64,000 nt of DNA from Umbelopsis ramanniana AG (taxonomy: Eukaryota > Mucoromycota > Umbelopsidomycetes > Umbelopsidales > Umbelopsidaceae): assembly GCF_025399195.1 (NCBI RefSeq), contig NW_026252101.1, forward strand, positions 62,001-126,000, written 5' to 3'. Every line of letters begins with the position of its first letter. The stretch's first letter is position 1. The notes beneath the pieces are model-generated. The model was given only the letters and a program-made list of their open reading frames with translations. It had not been told where the DNA came from and did not search any database. Both the position numbers and the translations under genes were made by a program. Positions 25,048 through 37,828 of this stretch are shown piece by piece.

Positions 25048-25119
25048 AGCCCGTTCTTTTTTGGCGTGACTTGACAAACCAAGGATTGTGCTTTGCCTGA
25101 CCCACATGCTCTCAAAGTG

Positions 25120-28100
25120 ATGCATTCACAAAACACAACACCTGATGCATCACCGCAATTACATTTCCGGCGGAGTGGTGCAGAGGAAATAGGAAAGGGC
25201 GAATTTAACCAACATCTTATGAGTGAGCCTGCGACAATCGCCGAGGACGCTTCCCTGACAACAGATCGAACTCAGCATTTAGCCCCAACTAATGGTCATG
25301 CTGGTGTTCGAAGGAAACGACAGCGCTCACCAACATTGTCCTCACAAACCGGTGAAAACACCTTTTACCAGAGAATGGAGATTCGAGTGAGACACTCTGT
25401 TGGCAGCATGAGTATAAGTCCGAGTAGCAGAGATATCGTCCTTGCAGGGTGAGATATACTTCCTAAAGTCTAAACTGAATAAGCAGATGTAACTCATGCT
25501 CGATCTGTCGAACTATTAGGCGTCAAGGATTGCTGATTATTGATCTGGAAGACCCTTGGCTAACTCCACGCGTTCTACCCCACATGTCAAAGTGGGAGGT
25601 CGCAGATGTTCAGTGGAGTCCATACATCGCCCGAGAGTCATGGATTGCATCAACTGTGAGTAGTTTACCAATGAAGTACAAAATTTCAAGAGTATCTTTT
25701 CGGGAAACTTTCTAAATCATCTCCATCCCCATAGTCTAATCAAAAAGCACTAATTTGGAATCTGAATCATTCAAGTCAACATGCTATTGAACATATCCTC
25801 CATGCTCACTCCCGCGCCATTTCTGACATTAACTGGTCTTTACATGATCCAAACATGCTGGCCACATGCTCTGTAGATACATATGTACATTTGTGGGATA
25901 TGCGTATCATCGGACAAGATGCTCACTCGGGCGAAGAAGGCATTGCCATTGGAGATAGAAGTATTCGACCAGAAAGTTCTTTTTGCGCATGGACAGGTAA
26001 TGATGTATTCTTGGTGGACCAAAATAGACAAACTTTGAATTTACCATGCTCTTTTAATACAGCTGGAGCTACTCAGGTCAAGTTTAATAGGAAAAACCAA
26101 TACCTCTTGGCGTCTGCACACGACAAGGCTGTCAAAATTTGGGATATTCGAGTAAGTGTTTCGCTAAAGCTTTCTTACAGTCAAATGGAAAGACTCCAAT
26201 GTTGATCAACATTCTTATGTATAATAGAAAGGCTCAGATCCTGTAACAACTATCAATGCCCATTCGACAAAAATTTATGGCATTGACTGGAGTCGCCAGA
26301 ATGACCACGATATCGTAACCTGCAGTTTGGATAAAAGTGTCAAGGTAACATACTATTGATCTCAACATTAAGATACTCCCTTTAGATTGGACCTTTTTAA
26401 CCTTCTCCCGTTTCATCAGTTCTGGAATATCAATAGCCCAGATGAAGCGCAAACTACCATCGTTACAAACTCCCCAGTATGGCGCGCCAGAAATACCCCG
26501 TTCGGAAGTGGCGTATTAATGATGCCTCAGCGAACGGAAACGACATTGTTTCTTTACAATCGTGAAAAGCCAGAAAAACCTGTGCATTCATTTGAGGGTC
26601 ATACTGATATTGTGAAAGAATTCGTTTGGCGTTGGAAAGGTGATCCTGACCATGCTGAAAATCGGGAATTTCAACTGGTAACTTGGTCGAAAGACCAAAA
26701 CTTGCGTTTGTGGCCAATCCGACCAGAAGTGATGCAACTAGTTGGTAGTCATAAAGGCGATCAACAAACACATCCAACTATCGCATCCAAGGCTCTTGAA
26801 TCCAACGGGGTGTATCGACCGCATTCGTTTCAGCAGCACCCTACACAAGATGTTGAATCTGCTAGGAGATCATCGACTAAATCATCTCTCAAAATTCAGA
26901 CTTCAAATAGAACACCTGGTATTTCACCGCTTCGGCCGACTTTATCAGGCAGCGTTAGTATGGATGCCAATCATGGCAAAGAAGGTGCCGCAAATATTTA
27001 TAAAGATCAAAAGTACGCCATTCCACCACTTTTATGGATGCAGAATGTCAAGACAGTTCGACCAACGGGAGAAATTCGAAACGATGGCACATCTGAAGAC
27101 GTTTTCCAAAACGTCGCAGAAGAAATGTCGATTATACTTAACAAGTTTTCTAGCGCAGGCGTTAGAACTGAAAGAGTAAGTTCATTATAACGTTGGTACC
27201 GTCCAATGTCTGATTGATATGTGTTCTTATACCGATTTCTCTCAAAGGTCGATGCTGCTTCCAGGACATGCACTATTACATTGCATGGACCATGGTCCGA
27301 TACAGGCAGCGCGTTTCTTCGGATCACAATTACATTTCCTTCACAATACCCTGATAATACCCCTCCAGAATTTGATATTCAGAAGAACAGTATGATTTCC
27401 ATATATTACCGTGCGCACATGGCACAAGACCTAAGCACCTTAGCGTCTGCATATACGGCTCAAAAGCGATATTGCTTGGAACCCTGTTTACGCTACCTCC
27501 TTGGTGAAACACCTTCAGAAGATTTAGCTAACCTTCGATTTGGCGCGGGCAATACCCCTGGGTTTTCACCATTTAATACTAAAGGGTCAAATGCAAATAA
27601 TGCAGGCTCGAATGATCACTCTGGATTCGGAAACTGGAACACTTCGCCGGGTGCTAACAACGGAGATTCGGATGATGAAATATACGTAGGATCAGGCTTT
27701 GGCGTAGGCTCTGACTTCGGATTCCAAAACAAGCGCGTCAATTTACAAAGCGAGAAAGGCATCGTCGTTGATATGTCAATTAAACAAAGTGCAGACCAAA
27801 ACGTGCCATTCCCGCGTTTATGTGGTGCTACTTTCAGTGGTAATGGTATGTCATCGATCCTATTGAGTATTTGGGTTTTTGAAATGCATTCGACGGAGTT
27901 TGCTAATCACGGCTTCCATAGGCACTCTTGTCACGTTCTTTTCCACACTGCGCGTTCGCAATTCTGATAGAAGTGCCACTGCGAATGATAAATCAAAATC
28001 TACAACGTCTTTATCAGCTGGAGCCAACAACAATTCTTTCATCACCAACAACTACAGCGAATTCTACCATCATCCAAAGACATATGAGCAATTTGAAGAA

Positions 28101-30240
28101 TACAAAGAAATCGCAGCAATGTCGAGGCAAGGAAGAAATGCAACTGTATTGGCATCTGCAAACAGTGGAGCCTTTGGGGACTATTCTGGATATGAAGACG
28201 CCGAAGATGATATGGATGAAGGCATTCACAATAATTCATCTCTATACCTACGCCCTGAGGTAAGTTTTATGATCCCAAGCATAACAACTTCGTCACTCGC
28301 ACCATTTTAACCTGCGTTTTGATATAGAATTTGGAAATGGGCAGTTCTTTGAACAATGACGAAAGTATTCTGTATACCTCTCCAAAGCCACATCATGAAA
28401 CCTACCACGTTGTTTTGTACCATCCAGGGGATCTCATGCCTTTCAGCGCTGATTTAGCAAAGGCTTATGTATTATTTGGCGATGATACAATGGCTATCTG
28501 CAGTCACAACGCAGCTGCTTGCAAGGAACTTGGATACCAGGAATTGTATAAGGTCTGGTGTTTGGCAGGAGAGATTCTAAGGGAGTGCGTGCCAGCCAGT
28601 GCTTCCCAACAAAGTCAGCCGATGCAGAACCGACGTTTGAATCGAAGTCAGATAACTCGCTCTACGGATGTGACACAGAACAAAATGTTTGAATATGCTG
28701 TTGATCTTAAACTGGAGCCGACGAGTTCATCAACAACCAAGTTGGACCGGCGTGATAGTGGTACTGGTTTACTTCCTTTAGATGTCTCGTTAGTAAAGCG
28801 TAGGCACCTGGATAGGATCACTTGGGGATTACATCCGCTAGGACGACAGCTTGTTGACAAATTGTAGGTTCATGATTCAATGCCAGTATGAAAAAAAAAA
28901 ATGATTATGCCTCTAAGATATACTCAATGCGCTTTATTTTGTTCTCGTAGAATGACTCGCTTTATGAACAGAGGAGATGTGCAGACTTTGGCTATGTTGT
29001 CTTGCGTTTTTCGAGAACCGCTTTATCATGGGTTGAACAAAAGCACTGTAAGTCCTTGTTTCATAATTTTGCCTCCTTTCACGCCGTCCAACTAAATGCG
29101 ATTTGATAGTCCTTGAAGGCACCACCGACAACGGAAACAATGACAGTAACACCAAAACTAGTACCATCTGTCAGTCACGATTATTTTTCATTCCGTAACA
29201 AAAATGAATTATCAATATCTGGGTCCTTCCCAGCTTTTACCCCATTGCAAGGGCAAAAGCCTAATATCACCGCGGAATCCTACAATTCACGCACAGAATT
29301 CCTGGCTCAACTACCTTTTGCGGCAGATCCGACTCCAACACCATTTGGAGCTAGCATTACCAATTATAACGGCGCAACAGACTCTTACATTGCCGCCCTT
29401 GACGCTGCACGTAACAACACGGCGTTCAAACTCTCGGTCCCTCATCGACTACCTACCAATACTGCACCCATAACACGTAATAGCGATGATGGATTTTTGA
29501 GCATGCTCCCTTTCATCAGTCATAGCTGGGGATCAACCACGTCAGGAGTTGCGCACACTCCTGACACTCCACACGGCGACTCCCTGCAAAGATCAATCAA
29601 CGTCGGCAGGGATGGACACGTGATGAATTCAGAAATTACGATTGAAATGACCAATATGGATACATTTGATGGAGATCGCTTATTTCATCACCCGGTACCT
29701 TTGCTGGACCCCAGTAAAGCTGGTGAGATGAATATATTTCGAATATTCTATGCTGATATGCTTTATCGACTTGGATTATTCGAAAAGAGGGCGGAACTTT
29801 TGAAATTCGTGCAAGTACAAACAAACGGCGGTCCAAGCAATAGCGGCAGTACCAATCATATGCATACGCTATTGGGAGGCAATGATCCCCATTTGGACAT
29901 CAAAGTCCGATGTCGTCAATGTCACCAAGAGCTGGTTGAGGAACCGTCTCAAACAAGCGACAGCCAAAGTCAGCCTAAGCATGGCGGGTACTGCAGTTCC
30001 TGTCAGCGTACCCGCCATCGTATATCTTGTTGTATATGTCGTACCTTGGTTCACGGCTTGGTCAATTTCTGTATCCGCTGTGGTCACGGTGGGCATTCCA
30101 GGCATATCAAGGAATGGTTTGTGGACATGCAACATGATGTATGTCCAACAGGCTGTGGTTGTCGATGCCTTTACGAAACATTAGAGTATGGTGTACCAGA
30201 CTTGAACATGTCTTCTTCGACGCCAGATAAGGCTCGATAG
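25120..30240 (+). CDS. WDR59: WDR59 / Sea3-type subunit of GATOR2 (SEACAT)
   Basis: Subunit of the vacuole-associated GATOR2/SEACAT complex, which relieves inhibition of TORC1 in response to amino acids. Exons: 25120-25448, 25520-25655, 25735-25996, 26063-26151, 26228-26344, 26420-27175, 27248-27845, 27922-28259, 28328-28863, 28951-29047 and 29110-30240, giving 1462 residues. The WD40 propeller spans about 85-470 (repeats ending HLWDMR, KIWDIR, KFWNI, LRLWPI). An RWD domain (about 535-665; FPSQYPDNTPPEF) follows, then a long variable region, and a C-terminal zinc-binding RING-like module (about 1350-1440) rich in C-x2-C pairs and ending CGCRC. The intron at 25997-26062 is inferred because it restores AWTAGATQVKFN. 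Longer than human WDR59 (974) owing to low-complexity inserts. Confidence 0.94.
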
Positions 30241-30751
30241 CAAAAACCATAGGCGGTCACGCTAATAGAATTTTGCGGTATTCTGAATGTCACAGGGAGG
30301 TGGCGGCGGAGAAGGGTTTTTTGACTCCCAAGCCATTTGAACCCTATTGCATCCAGAAGTTTCACAAATCAATTCCTGCCACTCATTAGCAATAAAGAAC
30401 CTCGATCTTTTTATTTTAATTTATTCCAATAGACATGTTGTGTAATTTATACAATGTCATACCGATGCTAAGACACACCTGATAAGCATGCCTATCAAAG
30501 CTATCCAGAACTGCGCACGGGCTAAACTGGTCCGTTTACTCCGGTGTGAGTTTGCTGCAGAAAGCTTTGGAAATAACAAGCAAACATTTTATTGGTTGCT
30601 CACATTTCCTTTTTCTCTTCAAACCAGAGCCTCCGATTTTTCAAAACCACACTTATTTTTTGACTCTGCTTTAGAATTTCTTCACTTAGAGCTTTGTCAT
30701 TCTTCTCATCTCGAATTTGGCTATCCAATCTGATTTCCTTTCACTCTCTCT
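30241..30751. other. Intergenic region upstream of WC-2
   Basis: About 510 bp between WDR59 and WC-2 on the same strand. The proximal 200 bp is T/C-rich (TTTTTCTCTTC at about 30608, then TTCCTTTCACTCTCTC at 30735-30750), resembling a pyrimidine-rich fungal leader. No gene seen; light- or GATA-response sites could not be assigned reliably. Confidence 0.4.
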
Positions 30752-33020
30752 ATGACGGGAAAGCTATGTTTCTGGGCTATTCTTTCAACAAGTGACTTAA
30801 AATTTATCTATTTTTCACCTTCGCTTGCTAAACTCCTCGGCATTCCACCAAATGTGGTACCCGAAATGTTACAAGGCAGGACTCTCTGGGATTTAATACA
30901 CCCCGAAGAATATGCCATGGCCAGAGGAGACCTAGAAAAATTCATGGAGACAAAACATATTGGAGGGTCGGTTACTCGGTAAGCAACGACGCCAGAATGA
31001 TTTTATTTTATTGTAGCTTTTTTTAAACATTGCCACTGCCAACCATGGAACTGGTTTACTAACCGTATCTTTCCCTAGATGTCGACTAATTGACTTAGAC
31101 GATATCATCGAACCCAAGTTCGTGCGAAGAAGTTCTTCTGAGATCAACATACCTGTAAAAATTCAACCGCGACCTCTCGATAGAAAGGTAATATAGCCGC
31201 AGTAGCAATTTCAGCCACACTCTAGATATTCCAAGCCATGATGTATGTACTTACTATTCCGTAGAAGTCTGCCACAGGTGAACCTAACTGGGAGGTAGTG
31301 GACATTGTGATGTATCTTGTTACGAATGAAATCATCCTCACTTTCTTCCATGCTGATTATGGTATGTATAACATGAGTGAATGGGCAAGCCACACGGTAG
31401 CTAACTGAGATTGCCATCCAGATCTTGATCAACCAAACGGTGCTGGTTCACTACCATTGATTTGCCAGGAAATCGATTTCACGCCACAGGTTCGTTGACT
31501 GGCTGCCATGTTTGCACCATTTGGAAAAAAAAAAAAAGACTGATTTCGCTGTCATAAACCAGGATGGTATAGATCTACTGTTTATTCTTCAAAACACCCC
31601 TCTTGCCTCCGCTAAAGCAAGTTTCTCTGGCAATACTCGAATATTTCAAATTATGGAAACAGACACATGTAAAGCATTGGTAACTTGGCCTCCAGCAACC
31701 GACACATCCAGAATTTCATTACAACTTTCAGATGCTAGTCTCTCTCAGTTACTCATTGATTGTGTGGAGAGAAGCAAACATCGACCGGCTGATCGCATGA
31801 ACATACATCCATACCAATATGCTACCTGCGTGCAGCAAGCACAAGTTTATACTCAACTGCTTTACGAATCAGGACCAGTCAAAAAGGTCGAAGTTATAAT
31901 TATACAATACGGTTCCATCACGTTTGGATCATTTGATATTTCACGTCTCGACCAATCGACACCTCTTCTGACTCAATCCAGTACAAGCACAGATTCAACC
32001 AACTTATCATTACTATCTCGAAGGTAAGAATGCGTTTTAAAGTTCTACATCTTTTATTGCTCGATGTCATGTCTAGTTTAGTGCATATCTTCTCACCATC
32101 ATATCTGACAGTGGTGTATCGTCTTCCTCTTCGCCGGCTTCTAATCAAAATGACAGCCGCAACTTTATCACCCTTAATAGCATTGGCTCTCATGTTGGAT
32201 CAAGAGAAAGTAAGTCTCCATTTCTGACACCAATATCCCATTCTGTCTTATAACGACATTCTCATGTGTTTTATTTTGATCATAGCGCATTTTAGTGAGC
32301 AGTCGACAGATGATCAAGACATATCATCAACCGACGCAAGCGCTGGACCACCCTCAGGCACCACTGTTTGGAATACAAACATAAATGTGAATGGCACTTC
32401 ACCCATATCCAGTACTTCACGTGTGGTCTGCGAAAGTTGTCATACTGATTCATCGCCGGAATGGAGAAAGGGCCCAAGTGGCCAAAAAACGTAAGTTCTA
32501 GACACTGAAAATCCCATGCTTTAAAACCGAACTTTTATGCTAATCAAGTTCTTTTTTCCCCCACCAATTTTTTTTAACTTCTCATGGTAAACTCAAATAA
32601 CATATATGACGCAGTTTGTGTAATGCTTGTGGTTTACGCTACGCTCGATCGGTGGCCAAGCAAGACTCTTTTGGTAGGCGGCAACGCGGAGTTCGTGTAG
32701 TCATTAACAATGATCCACAACTCAAATACCCTTTGTCCCCAACCAGCGATGTGACTGAGACGCCGCATCAAGTTGAGTACCAGGATGGAGAGGCTGAATC
32801 TGAGGACTACGGAATTTTTCATACAGACCTCGCCAATCATCAATCCAGCAGTACCACCGACTCAGGATCGACATCATCCAGAACTAAACGAAGGAAAAAG
32901 TCCAGATATCTTCCAATAGGCGATAATAGAGCTGGTGCAAGGACCAGAGCAGCTCGCAAAGCACGTATGATTCAATCAGATTCTGCGCCGTTGTTGACTC
33001 AGAAACCGTCAACTTTGTAA
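30752..33020 (+). CDS. wc-2: White collar-2-like transcription factor (PAS + GATA zinc finger)
   Basis: Partner of the blue-light photoreceptor WC-1 in the white collar complex, a nuclear light-responsive transcription factor (MadB/WcoB type in Mucoromycota). Exons: 30752-30978, 31079-31187, 31265-31361, 31422-31489, 31563-32023, 32112-32209, 32286-32490 and 32615-33020, giving 556 residues. An N-terminal PAS domain (about 7-110) shows FIYFSPSLAKLLGIPP and GRTLWDLIHPEEY. The single GATA finger is C402-x2-C405-x18-C424-x2-C427 (CESCHTDSSPEWRKGPSG), of the 18-residue-loop type seen in WC proteins. An intron splits the finger inside Thr422. Basic stretches RRQRGVRV and KRRKKSR follow. There is no LOV motif (GRNCRFLQ), so this is WC-2 and not WC-1. 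Its last intron has a long T-rich tract before the acceptor. Confidence 0.9.
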
Positions 33021-33160
33021 TTTTCCCATGTAAAAATAAAACTTTTTTCTTAACTTTTTTTTTTTTTTTTTAATTTTTTTTTTCTGTGCGGGAGTCAATT
33101 CTTGATATTCAAAAATAAAAGCGACCGTCGCGAGCTTGGTCAGTCGATCTTACTTCACCA

Positions 33161-35671
33161 ATGTCATCCGCTGATTCCACAGTCATTCAACTGCTTTCCA
33201 GCCTCTCCATATCCCCCAAGACAGTTTCCCACGAGCCCGTTGCTGATAACAAAGCATGGCAAGCTGCCCTGGACAAGGCACAGACTGATGTCAAGTACAA
33301 CTTGACCAAGACCTTGGTTCTTAAGCCTAAGACTGCCAAATCTGCTGCTCCTACCCCTCTTTTCATCGTTGCTCTCGAATCTTCCGAAACCAACATTACT
33401 GCCATCGCCAAATCCCTTGGATTGAAGGAATGTCGCTTTGCCAATGAAGACTTGTTGAAGGACACTTTCAACGATGACAAGACATCAGGTACAGTTGAGC
33501 AAGATACCCCCCACCCCCCAAAGCATTGTGAATATTGATATTTACGCAATTCGTTTTGTTTTTGATAGTATCCGCTTTCTCTTTGTCCAATGTGAAGGAC
33601 TTGTCCCTTGTCCACGTTGTTGTTGACTCTGATTTGCTGAGCTTGGACGCCACCGAGCTTATTGCTTTCCACCCAGCTACTTCAGAAAAGACCTCGTTCA
33701 TCTCTTCTACTGAACTCAAGGTTTACCTTGATTCCCTCGGTAAAGAATACAAGGTTATCAACTTTAAGGAACTTGCCGCTGCCGCTCCTGCTGCCGCCGC
33801 TAAGCCTGCCGCTAAGGCTCCCTCCAAGCCTGCTAAGGCTGCTGCTGCTGGTAAGAAAGTTTTGTTTTCTATTGATTGGGTTCACGTTGCCAAAAACACA
33901 ATATTGACAGAATATCTTCATTGTGTCTTCATTAGCTCCCTCTGCTCCCGCAGAAGATATCCATCAAATGGGTATTGAGCACAAGAAGGCCGATGATCTT
34001 CCCAGATGGTACCAACAAGTCCTTACCAAGAGTGATATGCTTGACTACTATGATGTCTCTGGATGCTACATTCTCAGACCTCTCGCTTATAACATTTGGA
34101 AGGAAATTCAAAGTGAGTGATATAAATGAACCTTCTCGCAAACGTTTTTTTTTTACGCAATGACTGACAGATAATTTTAAATCAATCTAGACTTTTTCGA
34201 TGCCGCTATCGTTGAGATGGGTGTGGAAGACACTTACTTCCCCATGTTTGTTTCCAACAAGGTTTTAGAGAGAGAGAAGGATCATATTGAAGGTTTCGCT
34301 CCTGAAGTTGCTTGGGTCACCAGAGCAGGAAAGAACGATTTGGAGGAGCCTATTGCTATTCGCCCTACCTCCGAAACTGTCATGTATCCTTACTTCGCAA
34401 AGTGGATCCGATCCCATCGTGATTTGCCCTTGAAGATCAACCAGTGGTGCTCTGTTGTTCGATGGGAATTCAAGAACCCCCAACCTTTCCTTCGTACTCG
34501 CGAGTTCTTGTGGCAAGAAGGTCACACTGCTCACTTGACCAAGCAAGAAGCTGATGTTGAAGTTCGCCAAATCTTGGATCTGTATGCCCAAGTTTACACC
34601 GACTATCTTGCTCTTCCTGTTGTCCAGGGTGTCAAGTCCGAGAAGGAACGATTTGCTGGTGGTTTGTATACTACTACTGTTGAAGCTTTCGTCCCCACCA
34701 CCGGTCGTGCCATTCAAGGTGGTACCTCTCACTGCTTGGGTCAAAACTTCTCCAAAATGTTCAACATTGTTGTTGAGGATCCTAACTCTCCTAGCACCGC
34801 CACTGAGGAAGCCAAGAAGTTGCATGTCTGGCAAAACTCATGGGGTCTCTCTACCCGTACCATCGGTGTCATGGTCATGGTCCATGGTGATGACAAGGGT
34901 CTTGTTCTTCCCCCTCGTGTTGCTAATGTCCAAGCCGTCCTTATCCCATGTGGTTTGACCGTCAAGTCCAAGCAAGAGGATTACGATGCCATTTATGGTG
35001 CCTGTACCGACGTTGCTGCCAAGCTTAAGAAGGCTGGCGTCAAGTCCAAGACTGACTTGCGTGATAACTACACTCCTGGTTACAAGTTCAACCATTGGGA
35101 AATCCGCGGTGTTCCCCTCCGCCTTGAAATCGGTCCTATGGATCTGAAGAAGCAACAAGTCACTGCTGTTCGTCGTGACACTGGTGCCAAGTTCACTCTT
35201 CCCCTCGACAACATTGAAAATGGTGTCAAGGAGGCTTTGGAAACCATTCAAAAGGATATGTTTAACCGAGCTTTGGCTGAACGTGATGCTAACATTGTCC
35301 GTGTTGACAAGTGGGAGGACTTTGTTCCCAACTTGAACAACAAGAAGCTCATCCTTATACCCTGGTGCGACCGTATGGAATGTGAGGACGACATTAAGGA
35401 CAGAAGTGCACGAACGTAAGTAAAAGAGAGGGTGTAGTGATATGGAATGAAAAATGATTTCTAACCTAACCTCCAATTGTTGCATCTTCGTTCCCTATAT
35501 AGCCAAGATGAAGATGAGGAAGTCGATGAACGTGCTCCCTCTATGGGCGCCAAGTCACTTTGCAGACCCTTCGAGCAACCCACTGAAAACCCTATCGTTC
35601 CCGGTGTAACCAAGTGTGCTGCTTGTGATCATGATGCTAAGCACTTCATGTTGTTCGGCAGAAGCTACTAG
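33161..35671 (+). CDS. Prolyl-tRNA synthetase, cytoplasmic (eukaryote/archaeal type)
   Basis: Charges tRNA-Pro with proline in the cytosol. Exons 33161-33488, 33569-33850, 33936-34112, 34191-35415 and 35503-35671 give 726 residues (yeast YHR020W 688). Residues about 10-190 resemble a YbaK/ProX editing-like domain, which fungal ProRS carries at the N-terminus. An Ala/Pro/Lys linker ([14 protein letters not shown]) follows. The class II core shows motif 1 ([14 protein letters not shown]), motif 2 ([22 protein letters not shown]) and motif 3 ([14 protein letters not shown]). After the anticodon-binding domain comes a zinc-binding C-terminal domain with [10 protein letters not shown], ending in FGRSY, typical of eukaryotic enzymes. 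Strong codon bias (CCC, CGT, AAG, GTC) suggests high expression. The gene starts only 140 bp after WC-2. Confidence 0.97.
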
Positions 35672-36259
35672 ACAATACAATGCAAACCCATGGCTTGCTG
35701 TTTTTTAAAAAAGAAAAAGAAAAGAATTATACATATTTGTAGTTGAAGGTAGGCATCTAATGCTGGAGAGTGTAAAAAAAGAAAGATAATGAAAGTTTCA
35801 TTTGTGTTAAGTCTCTATACAAAAAAATGAGAACCCAATAAATAAATACTCATGGACATGAAGCGATGAAAAGTCATTGGGATTTTTAGCAAGTGGTAAC
35901 GCTGCCGTGCCTTGAATGCTGTCCTCTGGGGCTCTTGGACCGGACCATGCAGTAACTTAACAGATATCGCATAGCGCTTTTCATGACCAACGAGCACCAC
36001 ATCGAAATAACTTATCACAGATCAACCAACCAGATCCTTATGCGATTCGTATCTCACACAAAAAATCCATAGTGATCTGCCATATTAGTTCCTGGAACAT
36101 TGATTTGCCTTTCACCGCAGCTCGCTGTACCTGGTAAATCGGCTAGCGGCTCATAAATTGCTTTACACGTGTGCCACCTCCACTTTTTCTTCTTATTTCC
36201 CATCCTCATCAACTCGTTCCTTTTCTCTTCCTTCATTTTATTTTCGACTTCTCATCGTT
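35672..36259. other. Intergenic region between ProRS and chromate transporter
   Basis: About 590 bp, beginning with A-rich tracts (35706-35725) probably belonging to the ProRS 3' UTR. The last 80 bp before the next start is strongly pyrimidine-rich (TTTTTCTTCTT and CTTTTCTCTTCCTTC). A frame open upstream of 36260 lacks an ATG. No gene seen. Confidence 0.4.
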
Positions 36260-37672
36260 ATGGATAAGCCGCTCTTAACGCGGATAAAGGATACTACTCG
36301 AATATTCTGGCCATTAGCTTACATCAGCTTCGGCGGACCCAGTGCTCATATTGCACTGTTACATAATATATTGGTAACAAAAAACCATTTAGTTAGCGAA
36401 GCGACATTTTCCGATCTCTTCAGTATTTGTCAGAGCTTGCCAGGTCCTGCTTCAACCGAACTCTTGTATAGCATTGGCTTGGTCTATGGTGGATTTGTGA
36501 TTGCTATCTATGTATTCTTACTTTGGAGCTTGCCGATGTTTTGCGTTATGACTGGTTTTGGCGTGGCAATCGGCAGCGTTTCCTCTATTCCACTATGGGC
36601 AACTCGCTTGAGTCAAGGTCTTGCTTCAGCTGCGATTGGCCTTGTGGCAATAGCAGCTTGGAAAATGGCTCGATCCAATGCTCCAGATAATATTACCAAA
36701 TTATTGTTAATGATCTCGGCATCTATCAGCATCATGTACTCCGCAGCCTGGTTGTACCCAGTTCTCATGATAGCTGGAGGTATCTTCACCTACGGCCTTC
36801 ATTTATTTAAACACCTCAAGGAGAAGCCCAAGTACAACGGTTCAGGATCGCAAGAACAACATAATCAACAAGCTTCGCAGCTGCAAGATGAGCAGAATCG
36901 ACAACAGGTGTCACCTGGGCTAGAAGAGTTGGATGACACAAACGAGGGTATTCGCCTTCGTAATGTCGATAGTATCGAAGAACAACAGTTGAACGTTGAT
37001 GAGGAGCCTCAAATGTTTAGCTATTCTCAAAAGCTTGGATTAGTATTCTTCAGCATTTGGCTTGTCCTGCTCATCGCCGCTATTGTTCTCCGGTCCACTT
37101 CACTCGCCAACCATGTCGCCCAAGTCTTCTCAACATTTTATTTCGTCGGTTCAATCATTTTTGGAGGTGGCCCTGTTGTGATTCCACTGCTGAAACAATA
37201 CACGGTAGACGAAGGTTGGATGACAACCAACGAATTTGTCATCGGTTTGGCTTTGATCCAGTCACTTCCTGGACCTAATTTCAACTTTGCGGCATATTTG
37301 GGAGCACTAGCTTTACGAGGGACTGTTGGTAATTCGATTGGAGGAGCCATTTTATCCTATATTGGCATCTTTTTGCCCGGCCTTTTGCTCAAGAATGCCG
37401 TTATACCATTTTGGCAACGCTTTCGCACCAAAGCATACATGCGCGCTTCCTTCAGAGGAGTCAATGCCATGGCTACTGGTTTAGTATTTTCAGCCATCTG
37501 GATCTTGTGGACGCAAGTCAACACTGGTGGCGGTAATTTGTCATACCACCTGGTTATTGCGAGTTTGGCTTTCGTTGCCTGCGAGTACTTTAAAATTCCT
37601 GCCCCCATTGTAGTTATTTTGGGAGGTTGTATGGGGGCCATTGAATATGGAGTTCAACCAACTGCTTCATAG
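36260..37672 (+). CDS. Chromate-ion transporter (CHR family), two-domain form
   Basis: Membrane protein of the CHR superfamily, whose bacterial members export chromate; natural substrates in fungi are not established. Single exon, 470 residues. Two homologous halves are visible: FGGPSAHI (24-31) with LPGPASTE in the first, and FGGGPVVIPLLKQ (about 301-313) with LIQSLPGPNFNFAAYLG in the second. Each half is followed by about five hydrophobic segments. A polar Q/E-rich linker of about 70 residues separates the halves. The length fits the long-chain CHR group. It is one of few intronless genes here, which could reflect ancient acquisition from bacteria or intron loss; base composition does not look foreign. 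The sulfate permease (chromate is a sulfate analogue) lies about 4 kb away. Confidence 0.9.
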   Translation: MDKPLLTRIKDTTRIFWPLAYISFGGPSAHIALLHNILVTKNHLVSEATFSDLFSICQSLPGPASTELLYSIGLVYGGFVIAIYVFLLWSLPMFCVMTGFGVAIGSVSSIPLWATRLSQGLASAAIGLVAIAAWKMARSNAPDNITKLLLMISASISIMYSAAWLYPVLMIAGGIFTYGLHLFKHLKEKPKYNGSGSQEQHNQQASQLQDEQNRQQVSPGLEELDDTNEGIRLRNVDSIEEQQLNVDEEPQMFSYSQKLGLVFFSIWLVLLIAAIVLRSTSLANHVAQVFSTFYFVGSIIFGGGPVVIPLLKQYTVDEGWMTTNEFVIGLALIQSLPGPNFNFAAYLGALALRGTVGNSIGGAILSYIGIFLPGLLLKNAVIPFWQRFRTKAYMRASFRGVNAMATGLVFSAIWILWTQVNTGGGNLSYHLVIASLAFVACEYFKIPAPIVVILGGCMGAIEYGVQPTAS

Positions 37673-37828
37673 AACAAGAAGAAGAATACTGTGGTATTAG
37701 CCTGCATGAGCCGAAATGCCAGTTATTTTAGTACATTTAATTTTTAACATACAATCAGATTTATCTTTAAAGCATTCTTAATCTACTATATGCAATAACT
37801 TCATCCGCTGCAAGAAATGCTATTACTT

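Noticed and set aside
34265-35485. Two long minus-strand frames (189 and 215 codons)
   Set aside because: Antisense shadows of prolyl-tRNA synthetase created by its strong codon bias.
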